Origin: Victivallales bacterium
GTDB lineage: Bacteria > Verrucomicrobiota > Lentisphaeria > Oligosphaerales > Oligosphaeraceae
Assembly (NCBI GenBank): GCA_017431185.1
Contig: JAFRLP010000156.1
Location: 1-22,352, forward strand
Direction of reading: 5' to 3'
DNA length: 22,352 bases
Shown here: positions 1 to 6,838 of the stretch, piece by piece
Layout of the letters: every line of letters begins with the position of its first letter
Position numbering within the stretch: position 1 is the stretch's first letter
Notes under the pieces: generated by a model
Told to the model about the DNA's origin: nothing
The model's input: only the letters and a program-made list of their open reading frames with translations
Databases searched by the model: none
Program-made: the position numbers and the translations under genes

Positions 1-113
1 CACTTCAATCCGCGAGGCCTAAGGCCTCGCGGGCAGGTTGAGGTCTCACGCCTGGCACGTCATGCCCTTGTGGCAAATCCGAGGCTACGCACGGCAAAAC
101 AGGTGAGGGAACT
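1..113. repeat. MITE-like element A, copy 1 (partial)
   Basis: This is the first of three related copies; the others are at 3097-3241 and 8100-8244. By alignment about 22 bp of its left end lie outside the window. It carries the family's hairpin: CCGCGAGGCC at 10-19, loop TAA, GGCCTCGCGG at 23-32. Similarity then continues through GGCAGGTT, a stretch near 75-87 (AAATCCGAGGCT) and AAAACAGG. The expected right end (CTGAAYAGTTAC) is absent. Similarity stops near 113, exactly where element B begins, so the copy looks truncated or interrupted there. No coding capacity is evident. Confidence 0.75.
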
Positions 114-228
114 AGTGTCCCGTCCGATTAATTCGTGAGGATAGTTTCCCATGTAAAGAAGCCTTCATGCGAAAAGAGCCGGAAAGAGCGCGGAATATTC
201 CATCGAATTAATCGGACGGGACACTGGT
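111..228. repeat. MITE-like element B with long perfect terminal inverted repeats
   Basis: A 22-bp sequence starting AGTGTCCCGTCC at 114-135 is repeated perfectly in inverted orientation at 204-225. With one mismatch the match extends three more bases on each side (111 and 228). The spacer is about 68 bp and contains no credible gene. Long, nearly perfect termini around a short non-coding core are what a non-autonomous transposon derivative looks like. As RNA it could also fold into one long hairpin. It directly abuts the broken right end of element A copy 1. I do not recognise the insertion sequence family. Confidence 0.65.
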
Positions 229-262
229 GTCGGCTGCCGCTGAAATACCGCCAGTCCCGGTT

Positions 263-763
263 CTACTGCCTGGCGGAGGGCAGCCTCACCCCAGGCAGTT
301 TTTGGCCTGGCTTCAGCCCTAGCGTCTCCGCCATGCCCGCATTCAGTTCAATGGCGGCGATGGCAGGCCGAATGCTGGAATAGAGCGGAAGGCGTGCGTG
401 GTATCCAGCATCGGGTTCATCGGGCGCCTGCGGGGGCTCAACGGCCATCGTGTGAATGGCGGTGATTTGACCATCTTTGTCCAGGAACAGAATATCCAGG
501 GCAATCCGCGTGTTCTTCATCCAGAACTGGTGTATTTCCGGCTTTTGAAAGAGGAAGAGCATCCCGCCGTCGTCGGGGAGGGATGTCCGCTCCATCAGCC
601 CTCGCGTGCGGGTCTCGTCCGTGTCCGCCAATTCGATATGGGCGAAGAGCATATCGCCCAGCTGCAAGGGCCAGTAGCGCGGGGCAGGAGGTTCCTCCGC
701 CAGCAGCGCCAAACCCAGAATGAGAGTCCCCAAAATCAACAGACGATGAAAGTGCATGGCCAT
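263..763 (-). CDS. Exported DUF192 family protein
   Basis: The 166-residue protein begins with a hydrophobic segment (about residues 7-22, LLILGTLILGLALLAEE) that looks like a signal peptide or lipid-free membrane anchor, so it probably acts outside the cytoplasm. The rest matches DUF192 (COG1430). It shows TRTRGLMERTSLPDDGGMLF at about 51-70, FWMKNTRIALDILFLD at about 80-95, and the closing pattern in which an alanine/glutamate helix leads into a G-L-K-P-G-Q loop near residue 150. The length is normal for exported members. The family has no settled biochemical function. A second methionine at residue 3 (codon at 757) is an alternative start. It is the only gene on the minus strand and is divergent from the sugar genes, so it is probably not part of their pathway. 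Confidence 0.85.
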   Translation of the reverse strand: MAMHFHRLLILGTLILGLALLAEEPPAPRYWPLQLGDMLFAHIELADTDETRTRGLMERTSLPDDGGMLFLFQKPEIHQFWMKNTRIALDILFLDKDGQITAIHTMAVEPPQAPDEPDAGYHARLPLYSSIRPAIAAIELNAGMAETLGLKPGQKLPGVRLPSARQ

Positions 764-838
764 GATACCTGTTCCGTTTCTTCAGAAGAACACTGCTGAA
801 TATAACTTGCCTCATCCTTTTTGCAAATTGGAGAACAG

Positions 839-866
839 GGACTGCTTCGAAATTCAAAAGCAGTCC
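839..866. promoter_or_regulatory. Inverted repeat in the divergent intergenic region
   Basis: GGACTGCTT (839-847) and AAGCAGTCC (858-866) are perfect inverted repeats with a 10-base spacer. They lie between the divergent DUF192 and aminotransferase genes, upstream of both. This position suits an operator bound by a dimeric regulator. No T-tract follows, so a terminator is less likely. The function is inferred. Confidence 0.35.
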
Positions 867-925
867 GTGTGCCGGAGGCATTGCCTGGCTTTGAGCAAAA
901 AAATCAGAAAATACGACAAAATGAT

Positions 926-955
926 TTGAAAACGCAATTTTCCCCAGTATATTAT
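926..955 (+). promoter_or_regulatory. Candidate sigma70-type promoter for the aminotransferase operon
   Basis: TTGAAA at 926-931 and TATTAT at 950-955 are separated by 18 bases, in an AT-rich island within GC-rich DNA. Shifted -10 boxes (TATATT, ATATTA) with 16-17 base spacing are also possible. A small inverted repeat, GAAAA-N5-TTTTC (928-942), overlaps the -35 box and could bind a regulator. Transcription would start about 70 bases upstream of the aminotransferase start codon. Confidence 0.5.
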
Positions 956-1032
956 TATCAGTCCTGCAATCAAGCCTAGCCTTCTCCGCCTGTTGGATAC
1001 GGGCCGGGCATCTACAACGAGGAATCATTGTC

Positions 1033-2355
1033 ATGAAGCTGGAAGAAAAAATCAACGGCCTCAGCATGGAGGAATTGGCGGCCTGCTCCGGGCATGTCAT
1101 GCTGGGCGGCGGGAGCAAGGGCGGACCGGTCATTGACCATGGCAAGGGCGTGCGCGTCTGGGACGTGTCCGGCAAGGACTACATCGACTGCACGAGCCAG
1201 AGCTGGGCGTTGTACCTGGGCTACTGCAACGACGAAATCAACGAGGCCATCCGGGAGCACATCGGCAGCCTCACGCATGTCCACCAGGGCTTCGGCACGA
1301 AGGCCCGCGCCTATCTGGCCAATGAACTGTCGCGCCGGGCGCCCGCCGGCATGGGGCGCGTCTCCTTCACGGTCGGCGGGGGCCCCGCCATCGAGGCGGC
1401 GATGAAAATCGCCTTCAAGAACGTTCAGCCCTCTTTTGAATTCGTCACGCTGTTCGACAGTTACCACGGCACCACGCTGGGTTCCATGGGGGCCTCCTGG
1501 ATCACCACCCGTTCCACGGGAAAGTTTGTCGGCGGCTCGCGTTTCCTGCCGCTGACGCGGGCGTTTGTGCGAGTCCCCAATCCCGTGACCTACCGCAATC
1601 CGCTGGGCGTGGACACCGAGACCTACATTGACATCTGCCTGAAGCTGACCCGCGAGATTTTCCAGCGCGGCGTGCAGGGCAAGCCGTCCGGCGTCATTGT
1701 GGAGACGGTTCAGGCCAGCGCGGGGCAGCTCATCCTGCCCAAACGCTACCTGCAAGGGCTGCGTGAACTCTGCGACGAATTCGAGACCTTGCTCATCTTT
1801 GACGAAATCCAGACCTTCGGTCGCATTGGCCAGACCTTCGCCGCCAACTACTTCGGCGTGACCCCTGACATCATCTGCCTGGGCAAGGCCCTGGGCGCCG
1901 GACTGCCTCTGGCGGCTGTCATCATCTCCGACAAACTGGAGGGCTTCCAGCCTGACAGCGAGGAACTCCACACCTTCGCGCAACCCACCCTCTCCATGGT
2001 CACCGCCGCCAGGCAGCTCGAACTCTTTGACGAGTGGGTCCTGGAGAACTGCCGCACCATGGGCAAGTACCTGGGAGACGGATTGCGCGCCCTCCAGGCC
2101 AAGTACCCCGTCATCGGCGATGTCCGCCAGGTCGGAATGCACATCGGCGTGGAGTTTGCGGATGACCAGTTCAGGCCCCTGGAAAAGGAGGCCAGTGCGG
2201 TGCGCGCCGCCGGCTTCCGCAATGGGCTGTTCCTGGGGCAGGGCGGTGTGCGCAAGAACGTCATCAAGGTCAAGCCCCCGCTCATCATCAACAAGGCGGA
2301 GTGCGACGAAGTGCTCCAGAAGTTCGAGGCATGCGTCGCCGAGGTGTTCAGATAA
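1033..2355 (+). CDS. Class III (PLP-dependent) aminotransferase
   Basis: The 440-residue protein is a fold-type I, class III aminotransferase of the size usual for the family. The family moves an amino group between an omega-amine or amino acid and a carbonyl compound. Visible landmarks are an N-terminal substrate segment with VWDVSGKDYIDCTS (42-55), the cofactor ring contact YHG (144-146), FDEIQTFGR (256-264) with the aspartate that binds the pyridine nitrogen, and CLGKALGAGLPL (282-293), where K285 is the expected Schiff-base lysine. HTFAQPT (313-319) occupies the phosphate-binding region. The start is supported by GAGGA at 1019-1023. The stop overlaps the next gene's start by one base (TAATG), so it is translationally coupled to the dehydrogenase. 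The substrate cannot be read from sequence; an amino sugar or a keto derivative of the locus's sugar would fit the context. Confidence 0.88.
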   Translation: MKLEEKINGLSMEELAACSGHVMLGGGSKGGPVIDHGKGVRVWDVSGKDYIDCTSQSWALYLGYCNDEINEAIREHIGSLTHVHQGFGTKARAYLANELSRRAPAGMGRVSFTVGGGPAIEAAMKIAFKNVQPSFEFVTLFDSYHGTTLGSMGASWITTRSTGKFVGGSRFLPLTRAFVRVPNPVTYRNPLGVDTETYIDICLKLTREIFQRGVQGKPSGVIVETVQASAGQLILPKRYLQGLRELCDEFETLLIFDEIQTFGRIGQTFAANYFGVTPDIICLGKALGAGLPLAAVIISDKLEGFQPDSEELHTFAQPTLSMVTAARQLELFDEWVLENCRTMGKYLGDGLRALQAKYPVIGDVRQVGMHIGVEFADDQFRPLEKEASAVRAAGFRNGLFLGQGGVRKNVIKVKPPLIINKAECDEVLQKFEACVAEVFR

Positions 2356-3098
2356 TGGAACTGCGTCTGACTGGACAACTGCTGGTCATCGGCGGGGCGC
2401 GCGGCATCGGGGCCGAGGTCGTGCGTGTCGCGTCCGCCTCTGGCGCGAAAGTCGCCTGGACATGCACGGGCGGTCCTGCGGGGTGCGCCGCCAGCGAGTC
2501 GCTTGTCCGGGAAATCCCCGGGGCGACCTGGCGCGCCATCGACTGCTGCGACGAGTCGGCCCTGCGCTCCTACCTGACGGAACTCCCTCCCATCGACTAC
2601 CTGGTCTATAACGCAGGATTCACCTCCCCGTGCCCGTTTGCGGAGTTGAATTTGGCGGAGTGGAGGCGCACCGTCGATATCAACCTCACTGGCGCGTTTG
2701 TCGCGCTGCGCGCCGTGCTGCCAGGCATGAAAGAGCGCGGGCGCGGCGCGATAGTGCTGGTCGGATCCGCCGCCGTCGTCTCGGGCGGGGGAGGGCGCGC
2801 CGATTACGTCGCCGCCAAGGCGGGACTGGAGGCATTGTCGAAGGCCGTCACGCGCGAGTACGCGCCTTACGGCATTCGCTGCAACGTCGTCCACCCCTCG
2901 CTGTGCGACACCGACCTGCTGCGCCAGCGCCACCCCGACCCCGAGCATCGTGCGAAGTTGGCGGCGCAGGTTCCCCTGCGCCGCCTGGGCACGCCCCGCG
3001 ACAACGGCGAGGCCGTGCTTTTCTTCCTTTCGGACGCGGCCTCCTACCTGACCGCCCAGGCCATCCTGGTGGATGGCGGGAGAAGTTACTGCAAATGA
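2355..3098 (+). CDS. Short-chain dehydrogenase/reductase (SDR)
   Basis: The 247-residue protein is a classical SDR that would oxidise or reduce a hydroxyl/carbonyl using NAD(P). Family signatures are clear: the nucleotide-binding GGARGIG (13-19), the NAG motif (86-88), the structural Asn at 110, catalytic Ser138, and YVAAK with Tyr151 and Lys155. The C-terminus has the usual LFFLSDAASYLTAQAILVDGG pattern, given here only in outline. I chose the ATG at 2355 because it overlaps the aminotransferase stop and follows GAGGTG at 2341-2346; an in-frame start at 2301 would lie deep inside the upstream gene. Pairing with an aminotransferase suggests a two-step alcohol-ketone-amine conversion, or its reverse. 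Its stop codon lies on the left boundary of a 145-bp repeat element. Confidence 0.88.
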   Translation: MELRLTGQLLVIGGARGIGAEVVRVASASGAKVAWTCTGGPAGCAASESLVREIPGATWRAIDCCDESALRSYLTELPPIDYLVYNAGFTSPCPFAELNLAEWRRTVDINLTGAFVALRAVLPGMKERGRGAIVLVGSAAVVSGGGGRADYVAAKAGLEALSKAVTREYAPYGIRCNVVHPSLCDTDLLRQRHPDPEHRAKLAAQVPLRRLGTPRDNGEAVLFFLSDAASYLTAQAILVDGGRSYCK

Positions 3099-3241
3099 AC
3101 CTATCCAGAACCCCAGGCCATTCCAATCCGCGAGGCCCAAAGGCCTCGCGGGCAGGTTGGAGTCTCCTTCATGGCATGTCGAGTTCAGATGGCGAATCTG
3201 ATTCTGGATGTGTCCAAAGCAGCGGGGTTCTGAACAGTTAC
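3097..3241. repeat. MITE-like element A, copy 2 (complete, 145 bp)
   Basis: The ends form imperfect 18-bp terminal inverted repeats. CAGAACCCC is at 3106-3114 on the left and GGGGTTCTG at 3224-3232 on the right, followed by AACAGTTAC; 14 of the 18 end positions match. Inside is the hairpin CCGCGAGGCC (3128-3137), loop CAAA, GGCCTCGCGG (3142-3151). The copy aligns without gaps to 8100-8244 at the same length. It begins on the SDR stop codon and ends 23 bases before the regulator start, so it fills nearly the whole gap. The strong hairpin just after a stop codon could also end or attenuate transcription or protect the mRNA 3' end, though there is no T-tract. Confidence 0.75.
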
Positions 3242-3264
3242 CCGCAAATAAAGTCTTCAAGCCC

Positions 3265-4032
3265 ATGAGCGCCACAGCCAATCATCGACATGCCTGCATT
3301 CTGCAGATGCTTCAAATGGAGCATGAACTGACATTGGAGAGGCTGGTCGTGCAGACCGGCGCCTCCATCGCCACTATTCGGCGTGACCTGCTGTCTCTGG
3401 AGCAGAACGGCAAGGTTGTCCGCACGCTGGGCGGAGTGCGCCTGGCGGATTCGCAGTCCCTGGTGGAACGGGCGTTTGACCGCCGCAGCCAGCAGTGCCG
3501 TCAGGAGAAACTGGACATTGCCGCTTTGGCGGCCAAACAGGTGCAGGACGGCATGACCATCATCCTGGACAGCGGGACAACCTGCTGGAACCTGGCCAAG
3601 GCACTCCAGAGCAGAAAATCGTTGCGGGTGGTGACCTCGTCCATCGCCATCATCGAGGCCCTGGGCGGACGGGACGGCATTGAAATCTATCTGGTCGGCG
3701 GGAAGTTCCGCCTGGAGAACCTGGATTTCTTCGGCCCGCACTCCATTGACAGCCTTGGCGCATTTCAGGCGGACATCGCGTTTCTGGGGTGCGACAGCCT
3801 TCTTCCGAAACTTGGCGCGTTCACGCATGACGCGGAGAGCGCCGCCATCAGCAGGGCGATGTGCAGCAGTTCCCGCCGTCATGTCCTGCTCTGCGACCAC
3901 TCCAAGGTCGGGAGGAGCAGCCCGTTCCTGGTCATGAGACCCGGCGAGATGGACGAGGTGATCACCGACCAGGGCATTCCCTCCCTGAAGGGGGAGCCAT
4001 ACCAGCTCTCCATTGGCAGACAGGAGGCATGA
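3265..4032 (+). CDS. DeoR/GlpR family transcriptional regulator
   Basis: The 255-residue protein has the DeoR architecture. A winged helix-turn-helix spans roughly residues 8-60, containing TLERLVVQTGASIATIRRDL and ending in the family-typical VVRTLGGV. It is followed by a sugar-phosphate-binding domain with LDSGTTCWNLAKAL, VTSSIAIIEAL, LVGGKFR, DIAFLGCD and a late DHSKVG motif. Such proteins usually repress sugar catabolic operons and release DNA when a phosphorylated sugar binds. I prefer the ATG at 3265 because it places the helix-turn-helix at the usual distance from the N-terminus. The in-frame start at 3208 would lie inside the repeat element. No strong ribosome binding site is visible. 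It probably controls the isomerase-kinase genes that follow directly. Confidence 0.85.
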   Translation: MSATANHRHACILQMLQMEHELTLERLVVQTGASIATIRRDLLSLEQNGKVVRTLGGVRLADSQSLVERAFDRRSQQCRQEKLDIAALAAKQVQDGMTIILDSGTTCWNLAKALQSRKSLRVVTSSIAIIEALGGRDGIEIYLVGGKFRLENLDFFGPHSIDSLGAFQADIAFLGCDSLLPKLGAFTHDAESAAISRAMCSSSRRHVLLCDHSKVGRSSPFLVMRPGEMDEVITDQGIPSLKGEPYQLSIGRQEA

Positions 4033-4038
4033 TTGACG

Positions 4039-5451
4039 ATGGCCAGACCCCGCATCGCATACATTGGATTGTCGCTGGAACTTTACTTGAGTTCGCGGCA
4101 GGAGGCCAAGGATGGCTGGCATTCGGCCTTTGCCCACTGGCGCAATGTCCTGGCCAGCCGTTTCGAACTGGCCTGTTCCGCGTTTTGCTACACCGACAGC
4201 GACATGGCAGCCATCGCCAGGCGCATTGAGGAGACGGATGTCGAGGCCGTGGTCATCTCCGCCGTCAGTTACACAGGCAGCCTGCTCTCCGTGCCGGTGC
4301 TGGAGCGCCTGGGGCGCCCCGTGGTCATCTGGAGCACACAGGACGCGGAGACCATCCGCCCCGACTACGCGCCCTTTGACCTCACGCTCAACCACACCGT
4401 CCAGGGCATCCACGACGTCGGCAACCTGCTTTGGCAGCGCGGCGTACCCTTTGACATCGTGACAGGGCATTGGCAGGACGAGGAGGCGCTGGCGCGCCTG
4501 GAGCAGGCGGTCGCCGTCGCCCGGGCCTGGAAGGAGTCCAAGTCCATCAAGGTTCTGTCGCTTGGCGGTCAGTTTGTCGGCATGGGTGACTTCGCGTATG
4601 ACGCGCAGAACCTGCGGGAGGCTTGGGGGCCGCAGGTGGAGGAACTGCCGGTGGCGGATTTCCTGGCGGCGACTGCCGCCGTCCCCGATGCCGAGGTGGA
4701 CAAGGAGGAGGAGCGGGACAGGGAGCGCTTTGCCGTGCAGGCGGACTTGGGGCGCGATACCCTGCGTGAGTCCATCCGCAGAAAACTTGCGCTGAAGTCA
4801 CTGCTTGCCACGCACGGCGCGACTGCCTTCACCATGAACTTCACCGCACTTCTGGCGCGCCCTGGCTTTGGCCAGCTTCCCTTCTACGCCATCAACTGCC
4901 TGATGGGGGAGGGGATGGGATACGCAGGGGAGGGCGATGCGCTTCGTGCCGCCTGGATGCGTGAACTCCAGCTTCTCTGCGGCCCCGCCAACTTCACGGA
5001 AATCTACACCGTTGACTTCCGCGCCAACCGTTTCTTCATGACCCACATGCAGGAGTGCAGCATTGCGGTTGCACGCCGTGACCGCAGAATTGTCCTCAAG
5101 AGCATGCCCTTCTGGGCGAGAGGGGGAGTGGATTACACGGGCATGTTCTTCACGGCGGAGCCAGGTGAATGCACTCTGGCCAGCATCACTCCTGACGGAC
5201 ACGGCGGCTTCCGGGTCATCGCCTTCGCAGGGGAAATCCCTGACCTTCCGCCATACGGGACCTTCAACCGCGCACACTGGATATTCCAGTGCAGGGGCAA
5301 GGCGGCCACCCTGCTGGACAACTACAGCCTGGCGGGGGGACCGCACCATCTGGCCGCCGTGTACGGCAACCGCATCCTGCAAATACAGGCGCTGGCACGT
5401 CGCCACGGCTTCGACTTCATTGACGTCACGGAGGATTTCCGACATGGATGA
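4039..5451 (+). CDS. L-arabinose isomerase-like sugar isomerase
   Basis: The 470-residue protein belongs to the L-fucose/L-arabinose isomerase fold, which interconverts aldoses and ketoses with a divalent metal ion. It resembles AraA more than FucI. GYAGEGD (about 294-300) matches the AraA GEGD motif, NFTEIYTVDF (about 318-327) the second glutamate motif, FMTHMQEC (about 333-340) the metal histidine, and LAGGPHH (about 431-437) the final histidine pair. The four expected metal ligands, E298, E321, H336 and H437, are therefore all present, which argues for an active enzyme. The ATG at 4039 follows GGAGG (4023-4027) with an 11-base gap; a TTG at 4033 has a gap of only 5 bases and is a real alternative. 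In a rhamnosidase locus with a rhamnulokinase-like kinase, the substrate may be L-rhamnose or a relative rather than arabinose. Confidence 0.8.
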   Translation: MARPRIAYIGLSLELYLSSRQEAKDGWHSAFAHWRNVLASRFELACSAFCYTDSDMAAIARRIEETDVEAVVISAVSYTGSLLSVPVLERLGRPVVIWSTQDAETIRPDYAPFDLTLNHTVQGIHDVGNLLWQRGVPFDIVTGHWQDEEALARLEQAVAVARAWKESKSIKVLSLGGQFVGMGDFAYDAQNLREAWGPQVEELPVADFLAATAAVPDAEVDKEEERDRERFAVQADLGRDTLRESIRRKLALKSLLATHGATAFTMNFTALLARPGFGQLPFYAINCLMGEGMGYAGEGDALRAAWMRELQLLCGPANFTEIYTVDFRANRFFMTHMQECSIAVARRDRRIVLKSMPFWARGGVDYTGMFFTAEPGECTLASITPDGHGGFRVIAFAGEIPDLPPYGTFNRAHWIFQCRGKAATLLDNYSLAGGPHHLAAVYGNRILQIQALARRHGFDFIDVTEDFRHG

Positions 5452-6838
5452 CCTGACCATTCTTCAACATCTGCGCAGCAACTACCGCGCCATTCGCGCC
5501 GCGCTTCCCTGGCTGGACGCCTGGCAGCCCGATGACGTCACCCCGCCGTTCCCTGACTACAATCCGCCTGCCCCGCCAGCAGCCAGTGGCCTGAGGCGCT
5601 ATCGTCCCGAGGAAGGTTCCCTGGAGTACGCGGCGGCCCTGGCGGCAGACAAGGCCCCCTTGCTGGTGAAGGCCACCCAGGTCACCTTGGCCGACCTGGA
5701 GACGGTCATGCGCGCCAATCCCCACACCGACTTCATCTACTGCACTGGCGACCGCAAAATCCTCTACGATTTCGGTCAACTGATGCTCTTTTTGCAGGTC
5801 CATCCCAATTTCCACCTCTGCTCCGCCAACCTCTGCAACGAGACCCCCTGCGAGCGGGTGAAGCGGCGCGGACTGCTCCACAAACTCGTCTTCGGCTCCA
5901 TGGCCCCGTTCTGGGACGAGGACGTCTCGATGAGCCCCATCATCCTCTCCAACCTGACCTGGGAGGAGAAATGCGCCGTCGCCGGCAACAACCTGCGGCG
6001 TCTGCTGGGGCAGCAGCCCGTCCTTCCGCCAGAGGTGCCTCGGGAGACGCTGCCGCCCTTCATCACGGACGCGCATGCGCATCTGACGCGCCGCGCGGAA
6101 TGCCTTCCCTTCCCCATTCTGGACGCCGAGTGGGACTGGCCCCAGTGGCGTACACTGCTTGACTACCTTGGCACGCGCACGATGTTCGTCACCCCGAACG
6201 AGTCCATCCGCTGGGCGGAATTCGCCTCCTCGACCGTCGCGGCGCCCCTGTGCGAGCAGGCGGGGCCGCGACTGGCGTTCTTCGAGGTGTTTGACCCCAG
6301 GGATGTGGAGGCCAGCATTCGCCATTGCGAGGAGTCGCTGCCGATGGAGTCCTGCATCGGCATCAAAATCCACCCCGCCTCCCACCGCGCCTACGCTTCC
6401 GACCCGCGGTATGCCGAGGCGTTTCGGCTGGCCGCCAAATATGGCAAGCCCATCATGTCCCATACCTGGGAGGTCTCCAGCTACAATCCCGTCCAGAAAT
6501 ACTCCTGTCCGCATCTCTTCGAGTCCCACCTGAAGGCATTTCCGCAGGTGCGGCTGGTGCTGGGACACGCCGGGGGACGCCCCTCCACCATGCCGGAGGT
6601 CTCCTACCTGTGCGGGCGCTACCCGAATGTCACGGTTGACCTCGCGGGAGACTACTTCCACCGCGGAGTCATCCACACGCTGGCGCGCGAAATCGGCACG
6701 GAGCGCATCCTGTTCGCCAGCGACATCAACTGGATTGACCCAAGATGCACCCTGGGAATGCTTTTGCAGTCCGGTTTGACGGATGGCGCGCTTCTGGATA
6801 TCCTTGTCAACAACGCCAGGAGAGTCTATGGCAGGTAG
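5444..6838 (+). CDS. Tandem amidohydrolase-family protein with a degenerate N-terminal half-domain
   Basis: The C-terminal part (about 205-464) is a complete amidohydrolase-2 type TIM barrel (COG2159-like): DAHAH with H211 and H213, IKIHP with K308, MSH with H340, LGHAGG with H375 and FASD with D427. These are the metal and catalytic positions of that superfamily, so it should hydrolyse, decarboxylate or delactonise a small substrate. Residues about 97-190 repeat the last third of such a barrel (HPN..., KLVFGSMAPF, NNLRRLLG) but lack the histidine (T101) and the final aspartate (M153), so this half is probably inactive. The ATG at 5444 follows GGAGG and overlaps the isomerase stop by 8 bases. 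The gene overlaps the kinase start by 11 bases. This places the enzyme tightly between isomerase and kinase, but its reaction is unknown. Confidence 0.75.
   Translation: MDDLTILQHLRSNYRAIRAALPWLDAWQPDDVTPPFPDYNPPAPPAASGLRRYRPEEGSLEYAAALAADKAPLLVKATQVTLADLETVMRANPHTDFIYCTGDRKILYDFGQLMLFLQVHPNFHLCSANLCNETPCERVKRRGLLHKLVFGSMAPFWDEDVSMSPIILSNLTWEEKCAVAGNNLRRLLGQQPVLPPEVPRETLPPFITDAHAHLTRRAECLPFPILDAEWDWPQWRTLLDYLGTRTMFVTPNESIRWAEFASSTVAAPLCEQAGPRLAFFEVFDPRDVEASIRHCEESLPMESCIGIKIHPASHRAYASDPRYAEAFRLAAKYGKPIMSHTWEVSSYNPVQKYSCPHLFESHLKAFPQVRLVLGHAGGRPSTMPEVSYLCGRYPNVTVDLAGDYFHRGVIHTLAREIGTERILFASDINWIDPRCTLGMLLQSGLTDGALLDILVNNARRVYGR

Noticed and set aside
135..383. 82-residue + strand open frame
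   Set aside because: It begins at the edge of element B's inverted repeat and runs antisense into the DUF192 gene; the protein has no recognisable character.
438..1175. 245-residue minus-strand open frame
   Set aside because: It overlaps the DUF192 gene in another frame and the start of the aminotransferase on the other strand; its composition is that of a shadow frame.
2301..2354. Longer SDR start at 2301
   Set aside because: It would overlap the aminotransferase by 55 bases, and the added residues precede the normal SDR N-terminus; the ATG at 2355 has a ribosome binding site and a stop-start overlap.
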